NCBI GenBank assembly: GCA_016716405.1
Contig: JADJWK010000001.1
Span: forward strand, 682,001-746,000
From: Candidatus Melainabacteria bacterium
Lineage (GTDB): Bacteria; Cyanobacteriota; Vampirovibrionia; Obscuribacterales; Obscuribacteraceae
Reading direction: 5' to 3'
DNA: 64,000 bases
Shown here: in pieces, positions 27,627 to 35,975 of the stretch
Layout of the letters: each line of letters begins with the position of its first letter
Numbering within the stretch: position 1 is the stretch's first letter
Position numbers and translations under genes: made by a program
The notes under the pieces: generated by a model
What the model was told of the DNA's origin: nothing
Database searches by the model: none
The model's input: the letters and a program-made list of their open reading frames with translations, nothing else

Positions 27627-29798
27627 ATGCAAGACGTGATGAGTCTCCTCTATCTGGCGCCCTTCGTTGTGGTGGGCGTCCTTCTGGTCGCGTGGCTGTT
27701 CCTCTGTGTCAAGAACATCCGCTCGACCGAAATCGGTATCGTCGAACAGCGATACATCGGCAAGAAACTCCCGACCGGCCGGGCGTATGCGCTTCCGGGC
27801 GAGATCGGTATCCAGGTTCGCTATCTGGATCCGGGCTTTCGCTTCCTTCTCTGGCCCTTCCAGCGCCTGGTGAAACGACAGCCGTTCCTGGTGATCCACG
27901 AGAACCAGATCGGTATCGTCACCGCCACCGACGGCAAGCAGCTGGCTTCGGACCGCATCTTCGCGGACGACGAGGCCGGCGACAAGCACGACAACTTCCA
28001 GAACCCCATGGGCTTCTTCGAGGATGGCGGTGTCCGCGGCAAGCAGCTGCGCTTCCTCACCAACGGTACCTGGAAGATCCATCCCTTCCTCTTCCAGGTC
28101 CAGACGGTCAACAAGACCGTCATCCCGGAGGGCAAGGTCGGTCTGGTGACCGCCGAAGACGGCGCCTCTCTCGAGCCCGGACAGTTCCTGGGCAAGTCGG
28201 TCGACGGCCATGACTCCTTCCAGCGTCCGGAGCGCTTCCTGCGCCAGGGCGGTCAGAAGGGCCCCCAGATCGACATCATCCGCCCCGGCACCTACAACAT
28301 CCACACCGACATGTTCAAGGTGCAGGTGGTGGCGGCTGTGGCCATCGACAAGGAGCACGTCGGCGTCGTCGAAGCGAACGCAGGCAAGCCCCTGCACAAG
28401 GGCGATGTCGTCGCCGAGACGCCTGACATGCCGCTGCACAACGCGTTCCAGGACGGTCAGAAGTTCCTGGACTCCGGCGGTATCCGCGGCCCGCAGGAAT
28501 CCGTCCTGGCTCCCGGTACCTATTACATCAACACCATGCTGTTCGATGTGAAGCCGGCGCCCCAGCAGGTCATCCGTCAGGGTGAGGCCGGCGTCCTCAT
28601 CTCGAACATCGGCAAGGACCCGGCGGGTCTCGAAGACGACCAGCCGCCCTTCCCCGGTGCCAGCGACGATATCACCGTCGCCTCGGAAGACCCGGAGGAG
28701 AAGCGCCTGAACAAGGGCGTCCGCCAGCGGCATGTGGTGCCTGAGGGCTACCGCGGTATCCAGAAGAATGTGCTGGGCCCCGGCAAGTACAACATCAACC
28801 CGCTCGCCTACACCGTGGTGATCATCCCGACCACCACCCGGTCCATCGCCTGGACCGCGGACAAGACGGACGAGGAAGACCGCTACTTCAACCCGTTCGC
28901 CGTCGTCTCGCATGACGGCTTCGAGATGCGGATCGAGATCGGCTGCCAGTATCGCATCCTGCCCGAGAACGCACCCTATGTGGTGCAGAAGCTCGGCTCG
29001 ATCGCGGAGCTGGAAGCCAACGTCCTGCACCCGCAGATCGACGGCATCGTCCGGGCTCAGGTCTCCAAGTCCATCGCCATCAAGTACCAGCAGAACCGCG
29101 CCGAGGAGCAGACCGCTGCCGAGGAAGCGGTGCGTACCGATCTCGCGAAGTATCGCGTCGACATCGTCTCGGTCATGATCCGCAACATCGTGCTGCCCGA
29201 GGATCTGATGCGGACCACGCAGCAGAAGAACCTCGCCGACCTCGAGAAGGACATGTGGGACGCGAAGCGCGACGCCGAAACGCAGCGTATCGCGTTCGAG
29301 TCCACCAAGGCCAAGGCTGACCAGCAGGCGTCTCTGATGAAGGCCCAGGTCGGCATCGAGATCGCCGAGCACGAGGCGAAGCAGAAGGAGAAGCGCGCCC
29401 AGGGTACGGCCGCGCAAATCCGCATCGAGGCGGAAGCCGAAGCCGGCAAGATCAAGCAGGTCGGTGATGCCGAAGCCGGTGTCATCAAGACCAAGGGTGA
29501 AGCCACCGGCGATGCCTACGATCGCCAGGTCGCGGCTCTCACCGCCGAAGGCGTCTCGGCCATCGAGATCATCACCCGTATCGCCGCAGCCAATCTCCGG
29601 ATCACTCCGGACGTTCTGGTGTCCGGCGGCAACGGTGCCGGTGACGGCAACGGTCTCGTGCAGCTGCTCCTGGCCAACCTGGTCAAGCAGTCCCTGGACG
29701 GTGGCAAGACCATCGCGGCGCCGGCCACGGTCGTCGCCGACGAACCGGCTGCCGACGCCGGTGCGAGCGACGAGGGCGCTGACGCGTCCAAGAAGTAA
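27627..29798 (+). CDS. Large SPFH/band 7 membrane protein with N-terminal repeats
   Basis: A 723-residue flotillin-like protein, about twice the usual bacterial length. One membrane helix at about 9-28. Then four repeats of about 70 residues (about 94-158, 169-234, 245-308, 319-398), each opening with IGIVTA-like (VGLVTAEDG, VGVVEANAG) and closing with PGTYNI-type (NGTWKI, PGTYYI, PGKYNI). The SPFH domain covers about 400-530, followed by a long Ala/Glu/Lys coiled coil (about 530-650) and an Ala/Asp tail. SPFH proteins form large ring-shaped membrane assemblies that organise proteases and lipids. The repeats are extra and may widen the assembly. Confidence 0.87.
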   Translation: MQDVMSLLYLAPFVVVGVLLVAWLFLCVKNIRSTEIGIVEQRYIGKKLPTGRAYALPGEIGIQVRYLDPGFRFLLWPFQRLVKRQPFLVIHENQIGIVTATDGKQLASDRIFADDEAGDKHDNFQNPMGFFEDGGVRGKQLRFLTNGTWKIHPFLFQVQTVNKTVIPEGKVGLVTAEDGASLEPGQFLGKSVDGHDSFQRPERFLRQGGQKGPQIDIIRPGTYNIHTDMFKVQVVAAVAIDKEHVGVVEANAGKPLHKGDVVAETPDMPLHNAFQDGQKFLDSGGIRGPQESVLAPGTYYINTMLFDVKPAPQQVIRQGEAGVLISNIGKDPAGLEDDQPPFPGASDDITVASEDPEEKRLNKGVRQRHVVPEGYRGIQKNVLGPGKYNINPLAYTVVIIPTTTRSIAWTADKTDEEDRYFNPFAVVSHDGFEMRIEIGCQYRILPENAPYVVQKLGSIAELEANVLHPQIDGIVRAQVSKSIAIKYQQNRAEEQTAAEEAVRTDLAKYRVDIVSVMIRNIVLPEDLMRTTQQKNLADLEKDMWDAKRDAETQRIAFESTKAKADQQASLMKAQVGIEIAEHEAKQKEKRAQGTAAQIRIEAEAEAGKIKQVGDAEAGVIKTKGEATGDAYDRQVAALTAEGVSAIEIITRIAAANLRITPDVLVSGGNGAGDGNGLVQLLLANLVKQSLDGGKTIAAPATVVADEPAADAGASDEGADASKK

Positions 29799-29814
29799 TC
29801 GACTCATCCCTTGC

Positions 29815-29890
29815 GGTGCCGTAGCGAAAGCTGCGGCACCCCGTTCCTGAGTTCGGTCGGGAGCTCCTTGCCTGGAGCTCCCGACCTTTT
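29815..29890 (+). terminator. Double hairpin terminator of SPFH gene
   Basis: First hairpin GGTGCCGTAGC-GAAA-GCTGCGGCACC (29815-29840) with a GNRA-type loop; second GGTCGGGAGCTCC/GGAGCTCCCGACC (29855-29886) followed by TTTT. The second is the terminator; the first may protect the 3' end. Confidence 0.9.
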
Positions 29891-29958
29891 CCTCTTTCGT
29901 CTTCTGGGGGGAGTTAACGATATGAAATAGTAAAAGTTCAGACAAAAAAGACAGCCAC

Positions 29959-29990
29959 AGGGCCGATAGAGATTTCTCTCCATCGGCCCT
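29959..29990 (-). terminator. Intrinsic terminator of small membrane protein gene
   Basis: AGGGCCGAT/ATCGGCCCT stem; on the minus strand it is followed by GTGGCTGTCTTTTTTG, 16 bases after the stop at 30007. Confidence 0.85.
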
Positions 29991-30006
29991 AAAAGAACGG
30001 CCTTGC

Positions 30007-30345
30007 CTACTTGTGCAGCAGGTAAGGCACGATGTTGACCGGCAGGTCGCGCACCAGGGATGCGAGACCTTCGATGTACCGGTACTGGGAGGAGCCTCTC
30101 ACGGTCTTCACGACCTTGTCGCGGTCGATATTGCCGGCGGCTAGCAAGGAAGGTCCGCGATAGAAGCGGCCTTTCATGAGGTCGCCGAAGAGATAGCCGG
30201 CGTAGAGGCTGGCCGTCCTGTCGCCGATCAGTGCGTCTGAAGCCAGCACCAGGTTGTGGAGCCAGATCCAGACGACAGTCGAAACGACATTGACGACCAC
30301 GGTCGCCGCCACCAGGGCAGCGAGTATGGTTGCGTAGGTGCTCAT
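30007..30345 (-). CDS. Small membrane protein, paralogue of 23930-24262
   Basis: A 112-residue protein with an N-terminal membrane helix (about 6-32) and a soluble tail. Same pattern as the gene at 23930: VVWIWLHNLVL, YLFGDLMKGR, DRDKVV, VRGSSQY-Y and DLPVNIV. The start at 30345 has AAAGGATC upstream; a longer frame to 30513 has no ribosome site. It faces the SPFH gene, end to end, with two terminators between. Family unknown. Confidence 0.7.
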   Translation of the reverse strand: MSTYATILAALVAATVVVNVVSTVVWIWLHNLVLASDALIGDRTASLYAGYLFGDLMKGRFYRGPSLLAAGNIDRDKVVKTVRGSSQYRYIEGLASLVRDLPVNIVPYLLHK

Positions 30346-31189
30346 GGCGGTTGATCCTTTCCAGTGGAGCCGTTTCAACAAAAATCGGTCGCAGGCGTAG
30401 ACCCTCCAGTCCGCCTGAGCGGATGGAGAGAGACATGAATAGTGCCCTGCCTGCTGGTTGTCGGTAAGTCTTTCAGGTGAAATGGAAGCGAGAATATGAG
30501 TCGACACTAACAAAAGCTGATCAGATCTGGAAATCAGCTCAGGCTCATGAACGAAACCGGAAGCTCTTATTCGACGAGAGCTTCCGAGTTCAATTCAGAT
30601 CTGAGCGAATATAGAGCGGGCGGGATTCAGTGGGGCGATCACGTAGGTTTCAAAGCTAGCGAGACTACACGAAGGCGTCTAATATCGCTATGTCCCATTC
30701 GATCCACGAACCGTATTCCCGGCTCTCCCAGACTGGATTTTTCGGTTGGTGAGCTAGCTAGCGTATCTGACTTGCCGCATGGTAACCGGTTTGTGGTGGT
30801 CCTCTTCTCGGGGGGATGCGCCGATCCTGGATGTCAAGAAGAAGCCGGGGCGCGGCTTATGAGCCCTTTTTGAGATTGTCATGCTCAATCGCGATGTTAG
30901 GGTGGGTTGTCATTTAGTTTTGAATTCTGGAAATACAGGCTGGTCAGCTAATTCCACACTTGAATCATGATCTCCGGGGTGTTCCTACATCTTCGGACTT
31001 CGAACAGATCAGCCTGCTCAATAACAGTACAAGAGTGGGTGCCTTTCGAGGCACTCTTGGTGATGCTCTCACCATCGGCGTTTGCTCCTCGGTCGTACGG
31101 GGCCACGTGCGCTCTTGGCTTTTCTCGCAAGAAGTCGGACACGAGCAGTTCTCTCGAGAACTTCTTCCTGTTCGGCAGAAAGGACAACC
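30346..31189. other. 844-base region without a convincing gene
   Basis: Lies between divergent genes. Two hairpins: GGAAGCTCT/AGAGCTTCC near 30560-30585 inside flanking CAGATCT/AGATCTG, and CAAGAGTG/CACTCTTG near 31030-31059. A 108-codon plus-strand frame at 30547 has no ribosome site and odd composition, so it was not called. Confidence 0.4.
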
Positions 31190-32674
31190 ATGAGAAAAAC
31201 AAGATCAGAGCGGAAGACGAGCCCCAGTCAGCCGCCGAAAATCAAGATACACACACTCGGAGCCGCCGGCGAAGTAACCGGCTCGCTCAATCTCGTCGAA
31301 GTCATGGACGGACCGAGTATCACACGATTTCTGCTCGATGTCGGCATGCATCAGGAGAATGACAATATCAACAAGAGTCATCGCCTGCCGCGGGGTATCA
31401 CTGCCGGTGACATCGACTTCGTCATCATCAGTCACGCCCACATCGATCACAGCGGATACCTGCCGAAGCTTATCAAAGACGGCTTCAAGGGATTCGCATA
31501 TACCCATGCCGCTACCCGGGATCTCCTGCGCTTTCTTCTGCCTGATTCCGGCCGCCTGCAAGAGCTGGCTGCCGACAGGGAGAACGCAGCTCTCAAGGGC
31601 AAGCGGCGTTGGGTCAAGCCTCTCTATACGGCAGCCGATGCCCGGGCCAGCCTTACACGAATCAAGGTCTGGTCCTATGGGCGCAAATACCAGATGAGAG
31701 GCGGCATCACCGTGAAGCTCACGGAAGCATGCCATATCCTGGGCGCAGCTGTTGTCACTGTCACCATTGGCACGGGCAAAGCGAAGAAAACGATCTGTTT
31801 CACCGGCAACGTCGGTCGAGCGGATATGCCGATCATCGGCAATTTGCAGCCGGTTCGCCAGGCCGATCTGATCATCAGCGAGTCGACATACGGTAACAAG
31901 CTTCATCAGAAGCGTGACCGTCTCGAGTATCTCGCCGACCTGATCAATCGTGCCTATCGCCGGGCCAAAAATCGCCACCGCGAGTACGGATACGGCGTCA
32001 TCACTATTCCCGCCTTCGCGGTGGGACGAGTGCAGACGGTGCTGTACGACCTGCGTGAGCTGATGGCCGCCGGACGAATCCCGGAGATTCCGGTGTTCGT
32101 CGATAGCCCCATGGCTATAGAGGCTACCAAGGTTCACCGCAAGCACAAGAGCCTCTACAACGACCGGGGACGCACCCTGGTCGATGAGGGGATCGATCCC
32201 TTCGCCACGCCGCGCTACAAAGAATGCCGGCGCTGGTCCGACTCCCGCGCCCTGGCCAAACCGGCTCGCGAGCCATTGATTGTCATCGGCAGCAGCGGCA
32301 TGGCCGCTGGTGGGCGTATCCTCGCCCATCTGGAAACACGTCTTCCCGGCAGCAATAACACCGTGATCTTCGTCGGCTATCAGGGGACAGGCGCTCTCGG
32401 CCACACCCTGGTCAACGAGAAGCCATCCTCGGTCCTGATTCACGGCAAGTCTGTCGAGGTTCGCGCCACCGTCGAGTATATGTCCGACTATTCAGGCCAT
32501 GCCGACTACAGCGAAATCATCGCCTGGCTCAAGCTCTTCGCCAAAAGACCGGAGCGCTTGCTCCTGGTCCATGGCGACCCCGATGCCCTGTCGCAGTTCC
32601 GGCAGCACATCAAGGACGCGCTGCCAGGCTGGAAAGTCACCATCCCTCATTCGAGGCAGAGCTTCGAGCTCTGA
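31190..32674 (+). CDS. Metallo-beta-lactamase/beta-CASP RNase-type hydrolase
   Basis: A 494-residue enzyme of the MBL family with a beta-CASP domain, as in RNA-processing nucleases of the CPSF73/YsxP type. Motif II SHAHIDHSGYLP (HxHxDH at about 82-87), TEACHILGAA with the motif III His, FTGNVGR with the metal Asp replaced by Asn, and the C-terminal HADY and LVHGD-type motifs. The beta-CASP segment (about 225-390) carries VFVDSPMAIE and GSSGMAAGGR. It probably cuts RNA. AAAGGAC precedes the ATG; a longer upstream frame is not supported. Confidence 0.87.
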   Translation: MRKTRSERKTSPSQPPKIKIHTLGAAGEVTGSLNLVEVMDGPSITRFLLDVGMHQENDNINKSHRLPRGITAGDIDFVIISHAHIDHSGYLPKLIKDGFKGFAYTHAATRDLLRFLLPDSGRLQELAADRENAALKGKRRWVKPLYTAADARASLTRIKVWSYGRKYQMRGGITVKLTEACHILGAAVVTVTIGTGKAKKTICFTGNVGRADMPIIGNLQPVRQADLIISESTYGNKLHQKRDRLEYLADLINRAYRRAKNRHREYGYGVITIPAFAVGRVQTVLYDLRELMAAGRIPEIPVFVDSPMAIEATKVHRKHKSLYNDRGRTLVDEGIDPFATPRYKECRRWSDSRALAKPAREPLIVIGSSGMAAGGRILAHLETRLPGSNNTVIFVGYQGTGALGHTLVNEKPSSVLIHGKSVEVRATVEYMSDYSGHADYSEIIAWLKLFAKRPERLLLVHGDPDALSQFRQHIKDALPGWKVTIPHSRQSFEL

Positions 32675-32696
32675 TCGGCAACTGGAGATGATTGCC

Positions 32697-32927
32697 ATGA
32701 CGGCGAAAATTCAGGCTCACCAGGTCCGCAAGACGGGACTGGGCGTCAGCAGCCGAATCTACTGGGAATCCACAGTGTCGGCCGAGCCGATCACCTGGTC
32801 GGATGCCCGAGAAGCGCAGTCTGAGGCGGGTTACAGCCCACTCGGCTACGACTTCTTCGACTTCCAATGCCAGGCAGTCGAAGGCGGCTACCAGGCCACC
32901 TGGTCTTGCGCCGCCAGCTGCGACTGA
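32697..32927 (+). CDS. Small hypothetical protein
   Basis: A 76-residue soluble protein of unknown family, 22 bases downstream of the beta-CASP gene and probably in its transcript. GGAG lies 9 bases before the ATG at 32697; an ATG at 32688 is too near that site. The C-terminus has two Cys (SCAASCD). No function is suggested by the sequence. Confidence 0.6.
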   Translation: MTAKIQAHQVRKTGLGVSSRIYWESTVSAEPITWSDAREAQSEAGYSPLGYDFFDFQCQAVEGGYQATWSCAASCD

Positions 32928-32946
32928 CATTTGTCGCGATCGATTC

Positions 32947-32987
32947 ATCGAGGTCCGGACCAGGCTAAGCCGGTATCGGACCTCGAT
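32947..32987 (+). terminator. Hairpin terminator
   Basis: ATCGAGGTCCG/CGGACCTCGAT, 11-bp stem with a 19-base loop, then GTTTCGTCTTCG, 19 bases after the stop. Confidence 0.7.
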
Positions 32988-33008
32988 GTTTCGTCTTCGA
33001 TCGCAATA

Positions 33009-33015
33009 TACTATA
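33009..33015 (-). other. TATAGTA 3' element
   Basis: Exact copy on the minus strand, 73 bases past the stop of the glycine-zipper gene and 27 bases past its terminator stem; also 82 bases past the plus-strand stop at 32927. Confidence 0.5.
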
Positions 33016-33041
33016 AAAAATAATATAAATTGCCGGAAAAA

Positions 33042-33077
33042 GAGATGGCGGAACGGCATGAGCCGCGCCACCATCTC
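33042..33077 (-). terminator. Intrinsic terminator of glycine-zipper gene
   Basis: GAGATGG/CCATCTC with inner GCGG/CCGC pairing, followed on the minus strand by TTTTTCC, 10 bases after the stop. Confidence 0.8.
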
Positions 33078-33087
33078 GCAAATCACC

Positions 33088-33468
33088 TCAGCGAGCGTAG
33101 ATGAATTGCCCGTTCAGGGACCAGTAGCCCCATGCCTGGTAAGGTTCGTACCAGAACACTGTGACTTCTCTTGTGAGCCATCGCCAGCAGCAGCCGTCGA
33201 AGACCCGTTCGCGCACGATGATCCTGTAGGCCGCCGGTGGAGCCGGTCGATAGTAGTATTCGCGCTCTGCTTCATCGGCGATGATGGCGCCTGTGCCAGC
33301 ACCGATCGTGCCGCCAATCACGGCACCGCGCCAGGGGTTTCGGCTGTCGATCACAGCTCCTGCCACGGCACCGACAGTGGCACCCAGTCCGGCACCGCGC
33401 TGCATGGTCGCGGAACAGCCCATGAGTGTCAGGGCGAGAGCCAGAAGAAGAATCGGTCTTACGCTCAT
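33088..33468 (-). CDS. Glycine-zipper outer-membrane-type lipoprotein
   Basis: A 126-residue lipoprotein. The signal MSVRPILLLALALTLMGC ends in a lipobox, so Cys18 is the lipidated residue. A glycine zipper follows (about 26-62, alternating GAGLGATVGAVAGAVID and GAVIGGTIGAGTGA), which forms tight helix hairpins in membranes. The C-terminal part is aromatic and basic. Such proteins are stress-related envelope components, as in SlyB/OsmB/YMGG types. GAGGGCAAC precedes the ATG. Confidence 0.82.
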   Translation of the reverse strand: MSVRPILLLALALTLMGCSATMQRGAGLGATVGAVAGAVIDSRNPWRGAVIGGTIGAGTGAIIADEAEREYYYRPAPPAAYRIIVRERVFDGCCWRWLTREVTVFWYEPYQAWGYWSLNGQFIYAR

Positions 33469-33502
33469 TGGTGGTTGCCCTCTCTGTTTGAGGTTGAGGT
33501 GT

Positions 33503-33548
33503 CGAGATCACGCAAGCTCAGAGCATTACCTCGAGTCGCGTGATCTCG
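33503..33548. other. Inverted repeat between two minus-strand genes
   Basis: CGAGATCACGC/GCGTGATCTCG, perfect 11-bp arms 24 bases apart, between the thioredoxin-like gene and the lipoprotein gene. No T-run on the transcribed strand. It may be a weak terminator or an operator. Confidence 0.45.
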
Positions 33549-33567
33549 CTTTTGCCGGGAAGCCCGA

Positions 33568-34101
33568 TCAGTTGCCCGTGTCCGGCTGAGCATCCGGCTG
33601 GTTGTCCGGAGCCGCCGGCTGGGGAGACTTCTCGATGCTGATCTCCATGAGGGGCGCGTTCGGATCCTGGAATGCCTGGAGCAGCCTTTCGAGCTGGTCC
33701 TTGCTCAGGGCTCCGGGGATGCCTCCGGCGAGGAAGCGACCGCCGCCCTGGGGATTCAGATAGATCGTCACCGGCACCGAGCGCAGTCCGAAGAGCTGTG
33801 CGACAGTCGGGTTGGCCTGGAGGTCGACCGAGACGAATTTGATCTTGCCGGCGTTGGCATCGGCGGCATGATGGAAAACCGGCCGATAGGCGTCGCAGGG
33901 ATCGCAGCCCGGAGCGTGGGCGAAGATGAGCACCGGGGTGGTGGCATCCACGACTTCCTTCTCGAAGGTCGCTTCGGTCACCGAAATTACGTTGGGCGAC
34001 GTGTAAGAACGTGCCCGAGAGTTCATGACATTGACAGCCACCACAGTGACTGCCACCAGGGCGATGATGATCGCCGTGTAGAGCTTATGGGTGTTGGACA
34101 T
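33568..34101 (-). CDS. Membrane-anchored thioredoxin-like protein
   Basis: A 177-residue protein with an N-terminal membrane anchor (about 6-25, LYTAIIIALVAVTVVAVNVM) and a thioredoxin fold facing outward. The active site is CDPC (in HAPGCDPCDAY), differing from the CGPC of the cytoplasmic enzyme, and the cis-proline loop is SVPVTIY. The tail is Pro/Asp/Gln-rich. It may reduce or exchange disulfides in exported proteins. The start at 34101 has GGAACC upstream; the open frame beyond it lacks a site. Confidence 0.8.
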   Translation of the reverse strand: MSNTHKLYTAIIIALVAVTVVAVNVMNSRARSYTSPNVISVTEATFEKEVVDATTPVLIFAHAPGCDPCDAYRPVFHHAADANAGKIKFVSVDLQANPTVAQLFGLRSVPVTIYLNPQGGGRFLAGGIPGALSKDQLERLLQAFQDPNAPLMEISIEKSPQPAAPDNQPDAQPDTGN

Positions 34102-34136
34102 TTGCTTGGTTCCTTGCTTATCAGAGCAATTTGAGG

Positions 34137-34203
34137 AGTCGGAGCCGGTAATCATTGCCGGCTCCGTTGTTGCGGGCGGTCGTCTCCGCTTGCGGAGACG
34201 ACC
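34137..34203 (-). terminator. Two hairpins before the thioredoxin-like gene
   Basis: GGTCGTCTCCGC/GCGGAGACGACC (about 34178-34203) and GGAGCCGG/CCGGCTCC (about 34141-34166), both following the stop of the gene at 34218 on the minus strand. Neither has a T-run, so the function is uncertain. Confidence 0.5.
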
Positions 34204-34217
34204 GACAAATCACTGGC

Positions 34218-35141
34218 CTATCGCTTTGCGTTAGCCAGAGTCAGGGGCTCGCGCTCGGGAGCATTGGGCGGCACCGCCCGGAAAGCCTCGAAGCGACCGG
34301 CGACGACGTCGTCCACGGCGACGACGATGTCGCCGTTGACCATGCGCGTGCCCTTGGGGAAGGCCCTGCCGACCACGGCCTTGGGCACGAACTTCGAGAG
34401 CCCGGCCGGGATCTCGTCGGAGTAGTTGACGGTGCTGCCGCCTTCCATACGGTAGCTACCGGCGAAGACCGTGTGATCCAGGTCCACGACGGCATCGAGG
34501 TCCGGAACCGAACCATCGTGGCCGTCGAGAGTGTAGATCATGAAGTATTCCGGGTACCGGGGCGTGTAAGCGTAGGCCACCGGCTTGGACTCGCCCTTGT
34601 CGGCATCGCTGAAGCAGGCGACTGCGAAGGGGCAGTCGTACCAGGCTTCGAGCTGGTCGAAGAGGGCCCGGGTCAGAGGCGGGCGCTTGGCAGCGGGGAC
34701 CGCCTCGACGGCGTCCGGAATGAGGGATGCGCGGGTGGCGAGCACCAGGGTGTAGATGTCGAACTGCTGGATGATCACCTGGTCGCCCATTCCCTTGGAG
34801 CCGCGCAAGCCACCACGGGAGCGCCGGCGCGGCGGCGCGAGGGCGCGGCGCACGTCGGCCAGCAGGTCGGGAGTGTCCGCGGTCTCGGTGAGCAGGCGGA
34901 TGCTCTTGAAGTCGTCGGTCATGATCGGGATGACCAGAGCGTTGCCGCTGGCTTTGCGGCCGGTCCAGTTGGCCGGTGCCGAGGCGCCGCGACGGCGCGG
35001 AGAGCGGGAGGTCGCTGCCTGGCTGGATGCGCCTGTCGGGCTGACGACGTTCTGGTAGAAGATGACGTGGGTCCTGTGGTCGGCCTCATAGAGACCGGTG
35101 ACGGTGTTGCCGAAACTGACTGGTGCGATTGAGATGCACAT
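34218..35141 (-). CDS. Hypothetical protein
   Basis: A 307-residue protein of unknown family without signal peptide or membrane helix. An Arg-rich, low-complexity stretch (about 45-60 and again near 105, PPRRRSRGG) lies inside an otherwise folded sequence with several Tyr/Asp-rich strands (FDIYTLVLATRA, YFMIYTLDGHDGS). The start has GGAAGAACC. It lies between nadD and the thioredoxin-like gene, all on the minus strand. Confidence 0.68.
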   Translation of the reverse strand: MCISIAPVSFGNTVTGLYEADHRTHVIFYQNVVSPTGASSQAATSRSPRRRGASAPANWTGRKASGNALVIPIMTDDFKSIRLLTETADTPDLLADVRRALAPPRRRSRGGLRGSKGMGDQVIIQQFDIYTLVLATRASLIPDAVEAVPAAKRPPLTRALFDQLEAWYDCPFAVACFSDADKGESKPVAYAYTPRYPEYFMIYTLDGHDGSVPDLDAVVDLDHTVFAGSYRMEGGSTVNYSDEIPAGLSKFVPKAVVGRAFPKGTRMVNGDIVVAVDDVVAGRFEAFRAVPPNAPEREPLTLANAKR

Positions 35142-35212
35142 GGTTCTTCCTTAGTGGTTCGGGGTCGTTCGGCCCCCGGTATGTCCATTTCTTGTCGATT
35201 GCCGGGGGAGAC

Positions 35213-35244
35213 TTGAGAGACATGCACTGCTGTCTCTCTCAAGC
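35213..35244 (-). other. Hairpin between nadD and the hypothetical gene
   Basis: CTTGAGAGAC/GTCTCTCTCAAG, about 11 bp, in the 173-base gap downstream of nadD. It could end or dampen transcription. Confidence 0.45.
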
Positions 35245-35314
35245 AAGAGCAGCTTGAGCGTTGGACGGTGCCGGAGGAAATCGGCACGAAGTGGCTACCC
35301 GTGAGTGGTGACCC

Positions 35315-35926
35315 TCAGTGACGGTCTCGGTAATAGCCGTTACCGTCAAGAATCGAGTTGACCCTCGCCGGGACGAGATAACGCACCGAGCGCCCAGCCG
35401 CGATCCACTCTCGCACCATCGTGGAGGAGAGCGGAAAGAGCGGGCACTCGATGAACGCCATATCAGCGCCCGGCACCATCTTTTTCCAGATACGACGCCG
35501 GTAGGCGGTGTTCTTGTAACGACGCGGGCAGACCAGGATGCGGCAGAGTGAGAGGAACTCGTCCCGCCGGTCATAGTCTGCCAGGACCCGGAGATTGTCG
35601 TCTCCGATGATGAAATTGAGCCGGACCTCGCCTCTGTAGAGTTCGGTCAGCTCGTAAAGAGTGTCGATCGACCAGGTCGTACCGGGCCGATCGATCTCCA
35701 GCCTGCACGCTTCGAATCCGGTTTCGGCTTCGATGCCCGCCTCGACCATCTCGAAACGCTCTTCCCGCCCGAGCAAGCCATCCTTCTTGTGGGGAGGGCT
35801 ACCGGATGGGATGAACAGCACTTTCGAGAGATTGTGCTGCTCCCGGGCGAGTTGACCGACCAGGAGATGCAGGTTGTGAATCGGGTTGAAGGTACCACCC
35901 ATGATACCTATCTGGTTCGTGCGCAT
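35315..35926 (-). CDS. nadD: Nicotinate-nucleotide adenylyltransferase
   Basis: A 203-residue NadD, the usual length, which joins nicotinate mononucleotide to AMP in NAD synthesis. MGGTFNPIHNLHLLVG (about 9-24) holds the nucleotidyltransferase G-T-F-x-P-x-H-x-x-H motif, SGSPPHKK is the second loop, and LSSTMVREWIAAGRS is the ISSTxxR motif. GGGAAACGC lies before the ATG. It is followed on the minus strand by an orphan and preceded by an MFS transporter and a NADAR-like gene, which is unusual company. Confidence 0.95.
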   Translation of the reverse strand: MRTNQIGIMGGTFNPIHNLHLLVGQLAREQHNLSKVLFIPSGSPPHKKDGLLGREERFEMVEAGIEAETGFEACRLEIDRPGTTWSIDTLYELTELYRGEVRLNFIIGDDNLRVLADYDRRDEFLSLCRILVCPRRYKNTAYRRRIWKKMVPGADMAFIECPLFPLSSTMVREWIAAGRSVRYLVPARVNSILDGNGYYRDRH

Positions 35927-35975
35927 GGTTCGCGTTTCCCGGTTCGGTTATGTCGAGAGCCTCCGAGTTCGGAGT

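Noticed and set aside
30547..30873. 108-codon plus-strand frame
   Set aside because: No ribosome site, composition unlike neighbours, and it crosses a strong hairpin.
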